Part shown: positions 12,901 through 23,937 of the stretch, one piece after another | Layout of the letters: each line of letters opens with the position of its first letter | Numbering within the stretch: the first letter of the stretch is position 1 | Assembly: GCF_040807025.1 (NCBI RefSeq) | Contig: NC_090942.1 | Span: 192,008,247-192,072,246, forward strand | DNA: 64,000 nt | Source of the DNA: Struthio camelus | Lineage: Eukaryota > Chordata > Aves > Struthioniformes > Struthionidae | Direction: 5' to 3' | Program-made: the position numbers and the translations under genes | The notes under the pieces: model-generated | Databases searched by the model: none | What the model saw: only the letters and a program-made list of their open reading frames with translations | What the model was told of the DNA's origin: nothing

Positions 12901-15011
12901 TGCGCCATGTTGTTTCTGTCTTTACCTTCCAACTCCCCAAGAAATAAGCTACAGTCTTAACATACTTGAAACCCAGATTTGGAGAAGGTAAGAAGAGATG
13001 GCACAAGATTAGATGTTTATGAAATGAAACGTGCAAAGAGTATCCTAAGTGTGCAAAGGCATCCTAAGCATAGGTTGCTAAGACGAAGCCTTGGCTAGAC
13101 AGAGCAGTTTATACTGCTAAGTAAACTTGGAATAAAATGCTACTTACCTCACAGTCCACAGAACTGTCTTTTACAGAAATGTCAGCAAACCTTTTCATGC
13201 TAGATTTTTTTTTTAATTATCGCTTTGAACTACACCATAGACCAAGGGACATTTTAACAGTTATTCTGAGTAAAATCTTGCTTGTATCTGCAGGCTTTCT
13301 CCTAGGCCTTTTTACTTGTAAAATGATGGCATGAAATAATAAAGAGCATGTATATAAGTCTTGCATGTTGTGACCTCAATGTCTTCTGAATGCAACTGAG
13401 GTCTGCAAAATAGACAATTCTTTAAGAAAAAGTGTAAAAGTCAAAAAAGGTCAGGGAAGCAGAACAAATTCACCTTCTCCATAATCTCTGGTACTGAAGT
13501 GGGTAAGGTGGTGAAAACATGTCTTCGGTTGCTTCTGAAAATTATATAGCAGGAGAAAAAATCAGATAGAGCTTTAGTTTGTGACAATAAATGCTGCCAC
13601 ATGGGCAGCTGGATCCTTCTGCTACCTCCAGTGCTACATGTTGCTGGGTCATCTTCTCTGCTGTTGCATCCTCATCATTTGTTCCTTAGGGGTTCCTAAT
13701 TGCTTTGCACTACTAATTTCTTTCATTTAGTCAGAGGCTCCATCATGTCCACCTTGGCATCAGTGTTTACTTCTCACTTATGGTGCTTTTACCAGTCCTA
13801 TCGTCTGCATTTTCCTCCTGTTTTCAAACTGCCTCAGTCCAGTCCGTGCTGGTGTGGGGATAAGCTAAATGTGAGTCAGACATGCTATATTAGAAAGCCA
13901 GCCCTTCTGCCTTGCTCCATGTCTGATAGTTGTCTGTCTGTACTATTCGGGGGCTTATACTCTGAATTTGAGTCCCCTCTGTGATGTCTAGATAGTGACA
14001 CTTTAAATTTATTCTCAGTGGCATTGGTGTCAAAAGCTCTTCATCTGAAGTGCAGTTGACATTAGTTGCCTATGCTATACAACAGCCTCGAACTATTTCA
14101 GTGAACAGGAGATAAATGGAACTATCTAATCAATATAGCGGGCTGAAGTTGAAGTACCTAACCTTTATTTAAGTGTCTTTGCTGAGAGTCAGTATTTTAT
14201 TAATCTTAATCCTGGAACTGTGGTAAACTGCAAGCAAGTAATTACTGACACACACTGCGCCTACTGAGGAAAGCATTTCTCTATTAGGTGTTCGGCAGGA
14301 ATGCAGACACGCTTCCAGGAACGATGGATCGTTAGCAGAAGGTGGTTTTCATGAAGCAAGTAAACTAAAAGCAATAAAAACCAACATTAAGCTGGGCAGA
14401 GCCCTGGAGAGGCACTCAGTGAGCAACTGCCTACCACTGCTTCTAGTGAAAAGCAGCTTGCTAGCTGGGGAACGAGACTCAACACACGAGATCCTAATTT
14501 GGCTCTGAAGGAAACCAGAGCCACACACCAGCTGCTTCGGTGCATAACTTCCAGCCAGGTGTAATGTCAGCAGCATCTACAGCCGGGTTACGCTGAGGTA
14601 CAGCCCTCTCTGGAAACATATGAAACCATCACCCCAATTCTGTAATCACTCAGTACTTTCCCTAGGCAAACCGAATAGTAAGTATTTCTGTGGCAGCATG
14701 TACCAAGCCTGAGTCTGAAAGGGAGAAGGCTTTGTATCACTTTCCTCCTTTTTCACAACAGCACAAAAGTAAAATAATAGCCTCCTGTAGATGTTTCAGC
14801 CCATGGAAAAGCAGCCCACTCTGTTATGGCTCAGCCTTGAACACAGTGTCTCTTGTAACACGAGCAGAGAGTTTGCTGCGCATAGTTACAGAACATAATA
14901 ATTAAGCTAAATATCTGTTTGTAGAAGAGATGTTCCAGATTGTGACGTGTTCCTCCAAAACGCTAATCCAGTAAAAAGGGTAGGGGGGTTGCTGCCAAAA
15001 TACCAGATCAC

Positions 15012-15033
15012 CTACCTACCAGTAGGTAGGTAG
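15012..15033. repeat. Perfect 9-bp inverted repeat with a 4-nt loop
   Basis: CTACCTACC at 15012-15020 pairs exactly with GGTAGGTAG at 15025-15033 around the loop AGTA. It is probably an inverted pair of short CTAC/GTAG tetranucleotide runs. No function is implied. Confidence 0.7.
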
Positions 15034-17150
15034 CAGTCTGTTCTTCCTCTACTAGTCCTTGTCACAGGAAGCTCAGATCGAGTGTTAGCAAAAAGCCTGG
15101 CTAATGGGTGGTACCATGGCCAAAAACAGATGAGATTAAGTTGTCCATGAAATAGTATAACGTGAATAACTCTCTACCTCTACAGTCTTCTGTTTCTGGC
15201 ACTCTCTATTTGGGACAGTTAGATTTTCCCCATGGTGTTCCCACAGCGTTTCAGGGCACGAGTCCTGGTCACTTCCCTTCCTAACAGATCACTCACTAAG
15301 CCAATCCTACAACACTACTTGGTAATGTAAAGGAGTGGAATCTAAATCAGTTGCCTTAGAGGCTGCCGGGAGTGACTTGAGCTTTCTTTGACTCATGATT
15401 TTGTATCACTGATTTGCTGGAGAGGCTGGAGGCCAGAGAGAAGGAGGAAGGGGATGCAACATCCTTGCATAGCTGTAAGCATAGGAAAGTGTGGAGGCCC
15501 ATTCTTCTTTATTGTATGGCTTGTGGTAAGCCTGCTAAACTGCAGCTGCCAACAATGTGAATAAAAAAAGCATTGAGTGATCCATACGTCCAAAGGCTCT
15601 CCAAAGCTCCCCTTGTCTGTGGGTGGGTAGTGACACCTTTGCTGTTATCCAAAGGGCTGATTTCTCCGGTAGTACTGAATGGCATAGCCTGATGGTCAGA
15701 ATAAGCTTGTGAGCACAGTATAAGTAACGATGGAAAAGGTTGTCTCCTGTGATGAAGATCTGATGACTTGATACCCTTCTGATGACTTGACCTAGTACAT
15801 GAATGCCTGACTCCTGGACTGCTGGAGCTTTCAGCCATATAGAGCTCAAACTGAACCAGCTGCATTTTCTGTTCTTCCTGTGCAATGATTATTAAACAAG
15901 AAGATGTGTAATTGAGTCCATATTAGGAATAAAGTCAAATTCTTCTGATAGAAAAGGTAAAGCCAAATGGCTTTGTCCTAAGGTATACAGCAGATAGGCA
16001 AAAAGAGCCACCAGCATTAAAAATAAAAGGAAGTTAGGAATCTTTCCCTCTGCAATAGCCATGGATAACTGAGAATTTCTTTCCTAAATGGAAATGCTGA
16101 ATAAAGATGCGTGGTGTAAGTACTAGAAGCCCTACATAAAGTGCTTTTGAGAAATCCTTTGTTTTTGACTGCTCAAGGCGATACCTCCCCAGTGTCTGGC
16201 TATCTGTCAAGAGAGGAAGGGATCCCAGGCAGGCGCGGAGATGAGGAACCGGTTGGTTTCACGGAGCTGCCCTGTGACAAGCTGCTTAGCTGCACAAGCT
16301 GCTCGTTCTTGGAGCCTAACAAACAGCTGTCTCCACAACACAGACGAGGCAGAGAAGTGGGAAATAAGATCACCAAAACTCAGCCAAACTCACCATCATT
16401 TGTTTAATTTCAGTAGGGAATTTGTGCTTATGTAGCTGAATCCAACGGACCACCTGACCCAGGCTTTTCAGATCAGGCCACACCTTGGATGACAAAGACA
16501 CTGAGAAGGTTCCCACCATATTGACCACAACCAGCAGGATTCAAAATGGAAACAGTGCCAGTGGTTCAGATTTCCTTCTGTCTGTTAAATAAGATTCATT
16601 CCAGCCACAGTGAAGATTGAATCTCATAGATACCTAGCACAGTGCCAAAACAGTGACACTTTTCCTAGCTGCAGTATCATCTGCAGCTAAGCCCCCTTAG
16701 ACAGATATCATCAGCCATCACATCCAGACCCTGTTGCCACAAGGATGCACTCACATGCAAGACAGTCCCAGGTCAGAATTTAAACAACAAGTGCAAGGAA
16801 AGGGTGGGAGAATGGCAGTGCAGATCTCTTAAGAAGAAGGAGCACAGTCACGCATAACCTGGGTGAGCACAGACTTCTGCTTCCTCTTTACCATATGCCA
16901 ACAGAGTTCTGAAAATGGAAAGAAAAATTATTCCTGAAGTTTTCTGTGACTTGTTACTGCAATTTTTCTTCTCCTGTCTTCATACCCCTTTTCATTTACC
17001 TTTTCATATAACTGCGCAGAGAGTTGCATTTGTACTGGACAAGAAAGTCACATGGTGACTAACACAGACTTGCCCAGTCATTAAACAAGGTTCATTTCGG
17101 CTGATATAGCTGAAGCAACACTTGTTACTACATGCAGTTGTCTCTTTCAG

Positions 17151-17301
17151 GTATCAAGGACTCAGCAGGCCAAAACCACATAAAGCCACTATAAAGCCTC
17201 AAAGGAATCCTCCAAGAAGCAATCTTTTGTCAAAACCTAAAGTTTGGAATTTTTTCAGGAGAAAAGGAAAAGACTCTGAACACTTCACAAGGCATTTATA
17301 A
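17151..17301 (+). CDS. Candidate terminal coding exon of an unrecognised gene
   Basis: It follows a good acceptor (tgtctctttcag). The first base G completes the codon left open by the exon ending at 4880. It then runs 49 codons to a TAA at 17299-17301. The peptide is strongly basic: 13 of 49 residues are Lys or Arg and only 2 are Asp or Glu. It is Pro-rich at first and then carries the patch KPKVWNFFRRKGK near the C terminus. Such a tail could bind nucleic acid or acidic lipid or act as a nuclear localisation signal, but that is inference. Joined to the upstream exon it gives about 120 residues of a C-terminal region. No family was recognised. Confidence 0.5.
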
Positions 17302-18070
17302 AGGTCAGTCAAGCTATGGACAATCTGCAGAAAAAAAAGTAATGTCAGGGGAAAGTTCTTTTCCCCATATCTTTATCCATCTTAAAGGTAGGTGTTCAGT
17401 CTACACCAATTATCTACATTGCTGTAGGGAGCATAGAGAGATACCTCCTAATCCCCTAGGCAGGGGCGATAACTTCTCTGTAATTGCTTATCTCTCACCA
17501 TGGATTACCTAGGAGTCAAGACAACTGGCGTAGTCTCAACACCTGACTCAGAAAGATAAAGTTAGGTGAGCTGATGCCCGTCTTTATCGGTCATTTGCTC
17601 TTTGCCGTATGTCAGGCAACTTCACAACTTACAGTAGTCATGGTACAGTAGTCCGACCACGGCCATGGTCGTGATCACACATGACAACATAAAGGCTTGC
17701 TGCCAGCTGCGGTGCTGAAGAGCAGCCTTATGTACCAGTCCAAGCAGACTGAGGAGAACAGAGTGTAAAGGAGCTTTGATAAACATTAAATTTGTGCCTC
17801 CTTGACTCTGGCATGTTGGTCAGTACAGGAATGTCTGGCAATGTGCCAGCTGTGCCTACATTTTTAGTACTACATTTACCTGTAAAAGCAGCGCTGATCC
17901 TGCAGCAGTACATGCTGCAGTATGTAACAGAGCATCCAGGTAAAGAGTCTGCTGTAAATGGCAGCACATTGTTTTTAGAGTAGTTGCATGTTTCACTCTT
18001 TGAGGCATGCTATACATGCTAGCCAAGCTGAGGCATATATGCTTCTACTGTTTGGGAGGGCAGGGAAGGT
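17302..18070 (+). other. Possible 3' UTR and downstream flank of the unrecognised gene
   Basis: This non-coding stretch follows the stop at 17301. An ATTAAA hexamer at 17785-17790 could serve as a poly(A) signal, giving a 3' UTR of about 500 nt, but the downstream GU-rich element is not striking. The sequence cgaccacggccatggtcg near 17653-17670 is a short imperfect palindrome. Nothing else was seen before the CR1 copy begins. Confidence 0.3.
17785..17790 (+). terminator. Candidate poly(A) signal ATTAAA
   Basis: This is the commonest variant hexamer and lies 484 nt after the stop of the candidate terminal exon. It is supported by position only. In AT-rich DNA such hexamers are frequent. Confidence 0.2.
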
Positions 18071-19437
18071 TCACAGAATCACAGAATGGTTGAGGTTGGA
18101 AGGCACCTCTGGAGATCATCTAGTCCAACCCCCCCCTCCTCAAGCAGGGTCCTCTAAAGCACATTGCCCAGGATCACGTCCAGGCGGGTTTTGAATATCT
18201 CCAGCGAAGGAGACTCCACAACCTCTCTAGACAACCTGCTCCAGTGCTCTGCCACCCTCACACTAAAGAAGTTTTTCCTCAGGTTCAGACAGAACCTTCC
18301 GCGTTTCAGTTTGTGCCTGTTGCTGGGCACCATGGAGAAGACTCTGGCCCCATCCTCTTGACACCGTCTCTTCAGATATTTGTACACATTGATGACATCC
18401 CCTTTCAGTTTTCTCTTCTCCAGGCTGAACACGCCCAGGTCTCTCAGCCTTTCCTCATGGCGGAGATGCTCCAGTCCCCTAGTCATCTTTGTAGCCCTCC
18501 GCTGGACTCACTCCAGCAGCTCCCTGCCTCTCTTGTAGTGGGGAGCCCAGAACCAGACACAGGACTCCAGGTGACGTCTCACCAGGGCTGAGGAGAGGGG
18601 CAGGATCACCTCCCTCGACCTGCCTAATGCACCCCAGGAGACCAATGGCCTTTGCTGCCTCATGGTGACCTTGTTGTGCACCACAACTCCCAGGTCCTTC
18701 TCCGCAGAGCTGCTTTCCGGCAGGTCAGCCCCCAGCCTGTCCTGCTGCCTGGGGTTCTTCCTCCCCAGGGGCAGGACCCTGCACTTGATTTTGCTGAACT
18801 TCATGTGGTTCCCCTCTGCCCGTCTCTCCAGGCTAGTGAGGAGCCTTTGAATGGCAACACAGGCCTCTGGGCTATCAGTCACTCCCCCCAGTTTAGTGTC
18901 ATCAGCAAATTTGCTGAGGGTGCACTCTGTCCCTTCCTCCATGTCATATGTTGAACAAGACCGGACCCAGTATTGACCCCTGGGGGACACCGTTAGCTCC
19001 AGGCCTCCAGCTTGACTCTGTGCCACTGATGACAACCCTCTGAGCTCGGCCAGCCAGCCAGTTCTCAATCCACCTCACTGTCCACTCATCCAGCCCTCCA
19101 CTTCCTGAGCTTGCCTACAGGAATGTGGTGGGAGACAGTGTCAAAAGCCTTGCTGAAGTCCACGTAGACAACATCCACTCCTCTCTCCTCATGTACCCAG
19201 CCATTCATTCCATCCTAGAAGGCTATCACGTTGGTTAAGCATGATTTTTCCCTTTGGTGAATGCATGCTGACTACTCCTGATCACCTTCTTGCCCTCCAT
19301 ATGCTTAGTGATGACCTCCAGGGTGAGCTGTTCCATCACCTTTCTGGGGACTGAGGTGAGTCTGACTGTTCTGTAGGTCCTTTGGTCTTCCTTCTTGCCT
19401 TTTTTGAAGACTGGGGTGACGTTTGCTTTCTTCAAAG
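18071..19437 (-). mobile_element. CR1 LINE, 5'-truncated copy of about 1.37 kb with ORF2 remains
   Basis: The 3' end is at 18071-18087, where the complement carries two copies of the ATTCTGTG tail. On the minus strand, broken reverse-transcriptase frames follow the CR1 ORF2 order: a start block 'KKANVTPVFKKGKKED' (from 19435), the catalytic FADDTKLGG block (FADD codons at 18898-18909), 'SSSAEKDLGVVVHNK', '[19 protein letters not shown]', and a C-terminal 'EHWSRLSREVVESPSLEIF' block. The frames are interrupted (19435-19235, 19068-18508, 18486-18154), so the copy is a pseudogene. The catalytic Asp pair is still readable. Truncation falls inside the RT domain, at about 19437. The good preservation suggests a moderately young insertion. 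Confidence 0.95.
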
Positions 19438-22400
19438 GTTAGATGCTGTAGTGGAAAAACAAAGTTATGAGTGCTGTGAAATGCAATTTAAATATTACCT
19501 TAGAAAGAAAGGGTTATTTTCACTGTCCTAAGCTACTGCTCATCCAAAGGCTGCTGAATAAACCCGGGGGCTGTGTTGCAAGTGCATTGAGCGCTGTTCC
19601 ACAAAGCCATACCTGGACAGAGCTCAGCACTGCAATATAGGAATTGTTCTTCAGCTCTGTCTGGCCCAGAACAGGGGCCACATCATCTGCCTGCATGCAG
19701 CTTACAGGCCACTGATCTGGAGGAAGAACAAAAAAAAACGCAGGCAGTATGTGCAAAAGTACAAACTTCCCATACTCAGGGGGAGGAGACAGAAGAATCC
19801 CTCCTCCCCGGGTTACTAAAGAGCCCATTTCCTCCTTTCCCTGCTCTCCTCATGTGCCCGCTCACATTTCCCACACTGACCTCACCATCCCTTCATCTCC
19901 ACTTCACCGCTGCTGGCTTTTCTCAGAACATTTCTAGATTGCTACTTGGTCACCCCTGTAGAATGAAATAGTCAAGCTCCCAAATTAGCAGGTCCTGAAG
20001 CTGGATTTATATATTAACATGTTTGTGAAGTACCTCATGCAACTCTGAGATGGGTTAGGATAGCACATCCCTGATAGCTAATTGCTATGCCCACAACCCC
20101 ATCCATACCTCTATAGCCTTGAGGACTGCAGAAGTTCAGCCCTGGAGTTAATCAGCATTCACTTTATTTCTTTTCGAATTCTGTGAGCTTCAAAGTGTAA
20201 AAAACCTTTCTCTTACTCTCTCTGTGCTAATAATTCTGCTTCTCCATATGCTGAACATTTCACACCATTCTGGGAACCAGGAACTAAAAAATGTTATGCA
20301 TATATAAAATTGTGCAAAGAAAGTTGGCCTATTACCATAGGAGCCAGAGGTGCTCTTATTGCCATATGGGGCAGCAAAGCAAAATCTAACGCAAATTACA
20401 GGATAACTCCAGAAAGAGGCTGTAATCAAGGTTCGCAGCAGCCAGTGAATAAAATGGCCTGAAACAGTCAACCTGAGGCTTGCAGAGTAACCTGTCAATG
20501 ATGCTTCAGCAGCAGTCACAAAAGATCATAAATCCTAGGTCAGGGAATTCACTAGATGTCCAGTTTATTTTCCTTCATTAATGAGGAACATCACCAAGGT
20601 CCAAACTCATTCCAGCTAACTTAAGTCTCCTTAATTAGGATGCTAGTGGAGAGCCATGGGATACTTTAGAGGTCAGTCCAGATCTTCAGTGGGGTGACTG
20701 CAGTCTCTAGGTGGGGGCAGAAACCTCACAAGCTTTTTAGAAGCTACTGTCTGGAAAAGATACAAAAAATTTGCTCTGAATGATTGTTGTCAGCATGAAA
20801 TAGAAATGTGCTAATAAGAAAAACTACAATAGTCTTCAGCATATTAATGTGCTTAATATTTTTCATATCTTTACTTTCTGCTTCTGAATTTTGTTTCTGA
20901 TTGTAAGTCCTTCTCCCTTCTTCCCTTCCCATCTTTCACTCTCTCCCTTTCTGAGACTCGTTTATTTCTGTTATCAGAAGTCTCTCCAATTTCCTGTATT
21001 TTCAACTGTGCCTCTACCCTCCTTTTCCCCTTCCTTTCACTGGGAAAGACAAGGTTCTCAGCCTGAATACTCCCCTTCGTTGTGAATGTGAACGAGGCTC
21101 TTTGGAACAATTACTGGATATGTGTGCATTAATGGCTATATATCCCCCTATTTTAAAACACAAATATTGAGAAATAACCTTAGTTCCAGGAAAGGGTGCA
21201 GGATGTAGTGCTGAAGGATGAGGAAACAACAACCTGAAACCTCAGAACTAATCTGCAAACTGCTTTTTCATATGCAAAAGGAATAAGGCACCTACACAGT
21301 GAGTAGCAGAGGAAGTTCAGATAAATCGTTCTATCAACCCATGAGGAGTGAGGCAGGGGAAAAGTAGTGCAAACAGGAAAATGGCTAGTGTCAACCACCC
21401 TAGCCAGCTCATTACCTAGTGCTGAAGGAGGGGAATTATCACTAATAATAAGCAAATGGCTGAGTGGTGCAGTCTTTGAGGTATAACTGGAGCTCCCAGG
21501 AACAATGAACATGTTTGTCCCTAAAAAACCAAATTCCTATCTGTACCTGCGCAATCTGGAGGCTGTGACACTGAAACCCAACCAAACCACACAGTATAAT
21601 GCAGTAACTTTACTGATGCTAGATGCAAGCCACACTATTTAATAAAATTTGTAATTGAGTGTTTAGCATGTTGAGCAAAAAAGTTATACGAGCAAAAGGT
21701 GCCTCCATCCACTCAGCTCCTTTTGGTTACATCACCAGTGCAGATAAGGTGCTCACTAAGACATCAAGCCTGCTCATCCCCAAAGCTTAGGGCCCTTGTA
21801 CCTCTAGCAAAAGAGAAATCCTCCCAGTCTTGCATATTCTGCAAGCAAGTGCGATCAGCATGAGATATTCTAAATGAATTTTGCGTAGTTGGATCCTGAG
21901 GAGAAAAATCTCTGAGCTACTTCTTTAGGGACATGCAAAGGCCATGAGTCCTGTTCTTGTCCATCACTGGCGAGTTTCAAGTGGGACATATCTGAAGATA
22001 GAGAGGTGAAAATTCCCTTTACCTTTGACCATCAAGCATGCAATAACAGGCAGCTCTACTCCCTGCCAGCCCTGCTGGACTGACTCCCTTCTCCCACCCC
22101 AGGAATGGCCACAAGCTCAGGGAGCTCCTAGTGACTGCAGTGACAACAGATCCATGCTGAAACAGGAGAGAGGAGCTTTTCCAGCCAGACCCTGGGAGTA
22201 GACCTGGAGATCCCACCTGTGTACCCTGCAGGAAGCATCCCTGGGTCAGTCCGCTCCAGCCCACAGCCCCTCTGCTGGAGATGTACAGAAAGGTGATGAA
22301 AGGCACTCCCCTGTGGTGTTCGCTACAGCTGTTGCTCCTCTCAGGCCTGTGTGCAGCAGCCCTACCTTGCCACAGGCATCAGTGAGAGAAGACGACTAAT

Positions 22401-22799
22401 TGGCCTCCCAAAATAAACATATTCTTTCTAAGAAGAAGAATTACAAAGTCAGTGATGAGGAGCAAGCATCTAACTTGATGAACAGCCCAAGGGGCCAGTT
22501 TTAGCAAATCCCCTGACTCAAAGCTTGACAACATGACTTTGCACACTCCTCCAATCTGGGTGAAAAAACAGAACTTGGCCAATGGCTAAAACATGATGTA
22601 AGGTACAAACTCAGAACCCATAGAAGCCAGAAGGGTCTCCAAAAGAGCTGGCTCAAATTAACCTTTCATTAATAAAAACAAAATAAGGAATAAACAGCAC
22701 CATAACAATGCTCAGTCACTGGCATATTAGGAAGAGCCAAGGTACTCAATGCACCTGCAGTGCTCAGATCTACCTACAATAGTAGGGGACTACTCTCCT
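19438..22799. other. Intergenic stretch without recognisable features
   Basis: No gene, RNA or repeat was recognised. There are pyrimidine-rich tracts near 20900-21030. Open frames of about 100-110 codons (19520-19828 minus, 20190-20519 minus, 21180-21512 minus) lack splice context or familiar motifs. The last ~60 bases have a short repeat of ctactctcct just before the next CR1 copy. Confidence 0.4.
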
Positions 22800-23546
22800 A
22801 CTACTCTCCTAGGGCTCCTGGGGACTGACCTGCTGGAAACAGCTCTGCAGAAAAGGACCTCTAGGTGCTGGTGGACAACAAGGTCACCATGAGGCAACAA
22901 TGTGGCCTTGTGGCCCAGAAGGCCAATGGTATCCTGGGGTGCATTAGGACGAGCATTGCCAGCAGGTCGAGGGAGGTGATCCTGCCCCTCTCCTCAGCCC
23001 TGGGGAGGCCTCACCTGGAGTCCTGTGTCTGGTTCTGGGCTCCCCACTACAAGAGAGGCAGGGAGCTGTTGGAGAGCAAGTCCAGCTAAGGGCTATGAAG
23101 GTGACTAGGGAACTGGAGCATCTCCGCCATGAGGAAAGGCTGAGAGACCTGGGTGTGTCCAGCCTGGAGAAGAGAAGGCTGAGGGGGGATCTCACCAATG
23201 TGTATAAATACTTTATGAGGAACCAGAGGGAGTAAAGAAGACAGAGCAAGACTCTTCTCCGTGGTGCCCAGTGACAGGACAAGACGCAATGGGCAAGAGC
23301 TGAAATGTAGGAAATTCCACGTAAATATAAGAAAAAAAAATTTTACTGTGAGGGTGACTGAACACTGGAACAGGTTGCCCGGAGAGGCTGTGGAGTCTCC
23401 ATCCTTGGAAATATTCAAAACCCTGCTGGACAATGTCCCAAGCAACCTTCTGTAGCTGACCCAGTCTGAGCAGCAGTGTTGGACTAGATGCTCTCCAGTC
23501 ATGCCTTCCAACCTCAGTGACTCCATGATTCTGTCTGATTCTGTTC
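22800..23546 (+). mobile_element. CR1 LINE, 5'-truncated copy of about 0.75 kb
   Basis: It starts within the ORF2 block that follows the RT active site ('LVDNKVTMRQQ', then '[20 protein letters not shown]' and '[16 protein letters not shown]'). It runs through the C-terminal 'VTEHWNRLPGEAVESPSLEIF' block and the 3' UTR words (gttggactagatgctctcca) to a tail of gattctgtctgattctgt. Stops and frameshifts break the frame, and an A-run (23330-23340) interrupts it. It belongs to the same broad type as the copy at 18071-19437, but in the opposite orientation. Confidence 0.93.
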
Positions 23547-23937
23547 AGCCTGGAGAGGAAAGGGTAAGGAAAGTCTTAACTGTTGTCTGCAACTACCTCA
23601 TGGGAGGGTGAAGAGAAGATCGGGTCAGACTTTTCTTGGAGGTGCACAGAGATAGGATGAGAACAAGAGATACAAGTTCGGACAAGAGGTGCCAACGCAA
23701 GTTAAGGACAATTTTTTACCATAAAAGTAGTCAAATATTGGCATAGGTTATTCAGAGAGGATAGGTTATTCAGAGAGGATGTGGGATCTCTATTCATGGA
23801 GATATTCAAAACTCCACTGGACACAGTCCTGAGCAACCTGGTCTAGTGGACCTGCTTCAATAGGGGATTGGTATGAGGCAACCTCCAGAGATCCATTCCA
23901 ACCTAAATCGCTGTACAATCCTATGTTCTGCTTACTG
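23547..23937 (+). mobile_element. Second CR1 3' fragment abutting the first, older subfamily type
   Basis: It begins directly after the tail of the preceding copy. Words such as ctgcaactacctcatgggag, cttggaggtgcacagagat, atattcaaaactccactgga and gagcaacctggtctagtgga are those of a CR1 subfamily with a different 3' end from its neighbour. It ends near a degraded attctg-like tail. It is more diverged than the 22800 copy and contains a perfect 18-bp tandem duplication (23743-23778). Confidence 0.85.
23743..23778. repeat. Perfect 18-bp tandem duplication
   Basis: The unit ataggttattcagagagg occurs twice with no gap (23743-23760 and 23761-23778), inside the CR1 block that corresponds to the ORF2 C terminus. 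Being a multiple of three it would not shift the frame, but the element is dead anyway. Confidence 0.95.

Larger units (their letters stand above)
4881..17150 (+). other. Putative 12.3 kb intron or intergenic stretch
   Basis: This lies between the two candidate exons. It holds a short CR1 tail (6995-7064), a possible minus-strand LTR (8975-9780), a TA/TG-rich microsatellite (9850-9975) and a small perfect hairpin (15012-15033). Around 7440-7500 there is a degenerate run of caagtcaa-like words. Open frames of up to about 145 codons occur on both strands (for example 8202-8639 minus and 9273-9704 plus), but none resembles a known protein. I saw nothing else. Confidence 0.4.

Noticed and set aside
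18508..19068. 186-codon minus-strand open frame
   Set aside because: It is a decayed reverse-transcriptase part of the CR1 LINE at 18071-19437, not a host gene.
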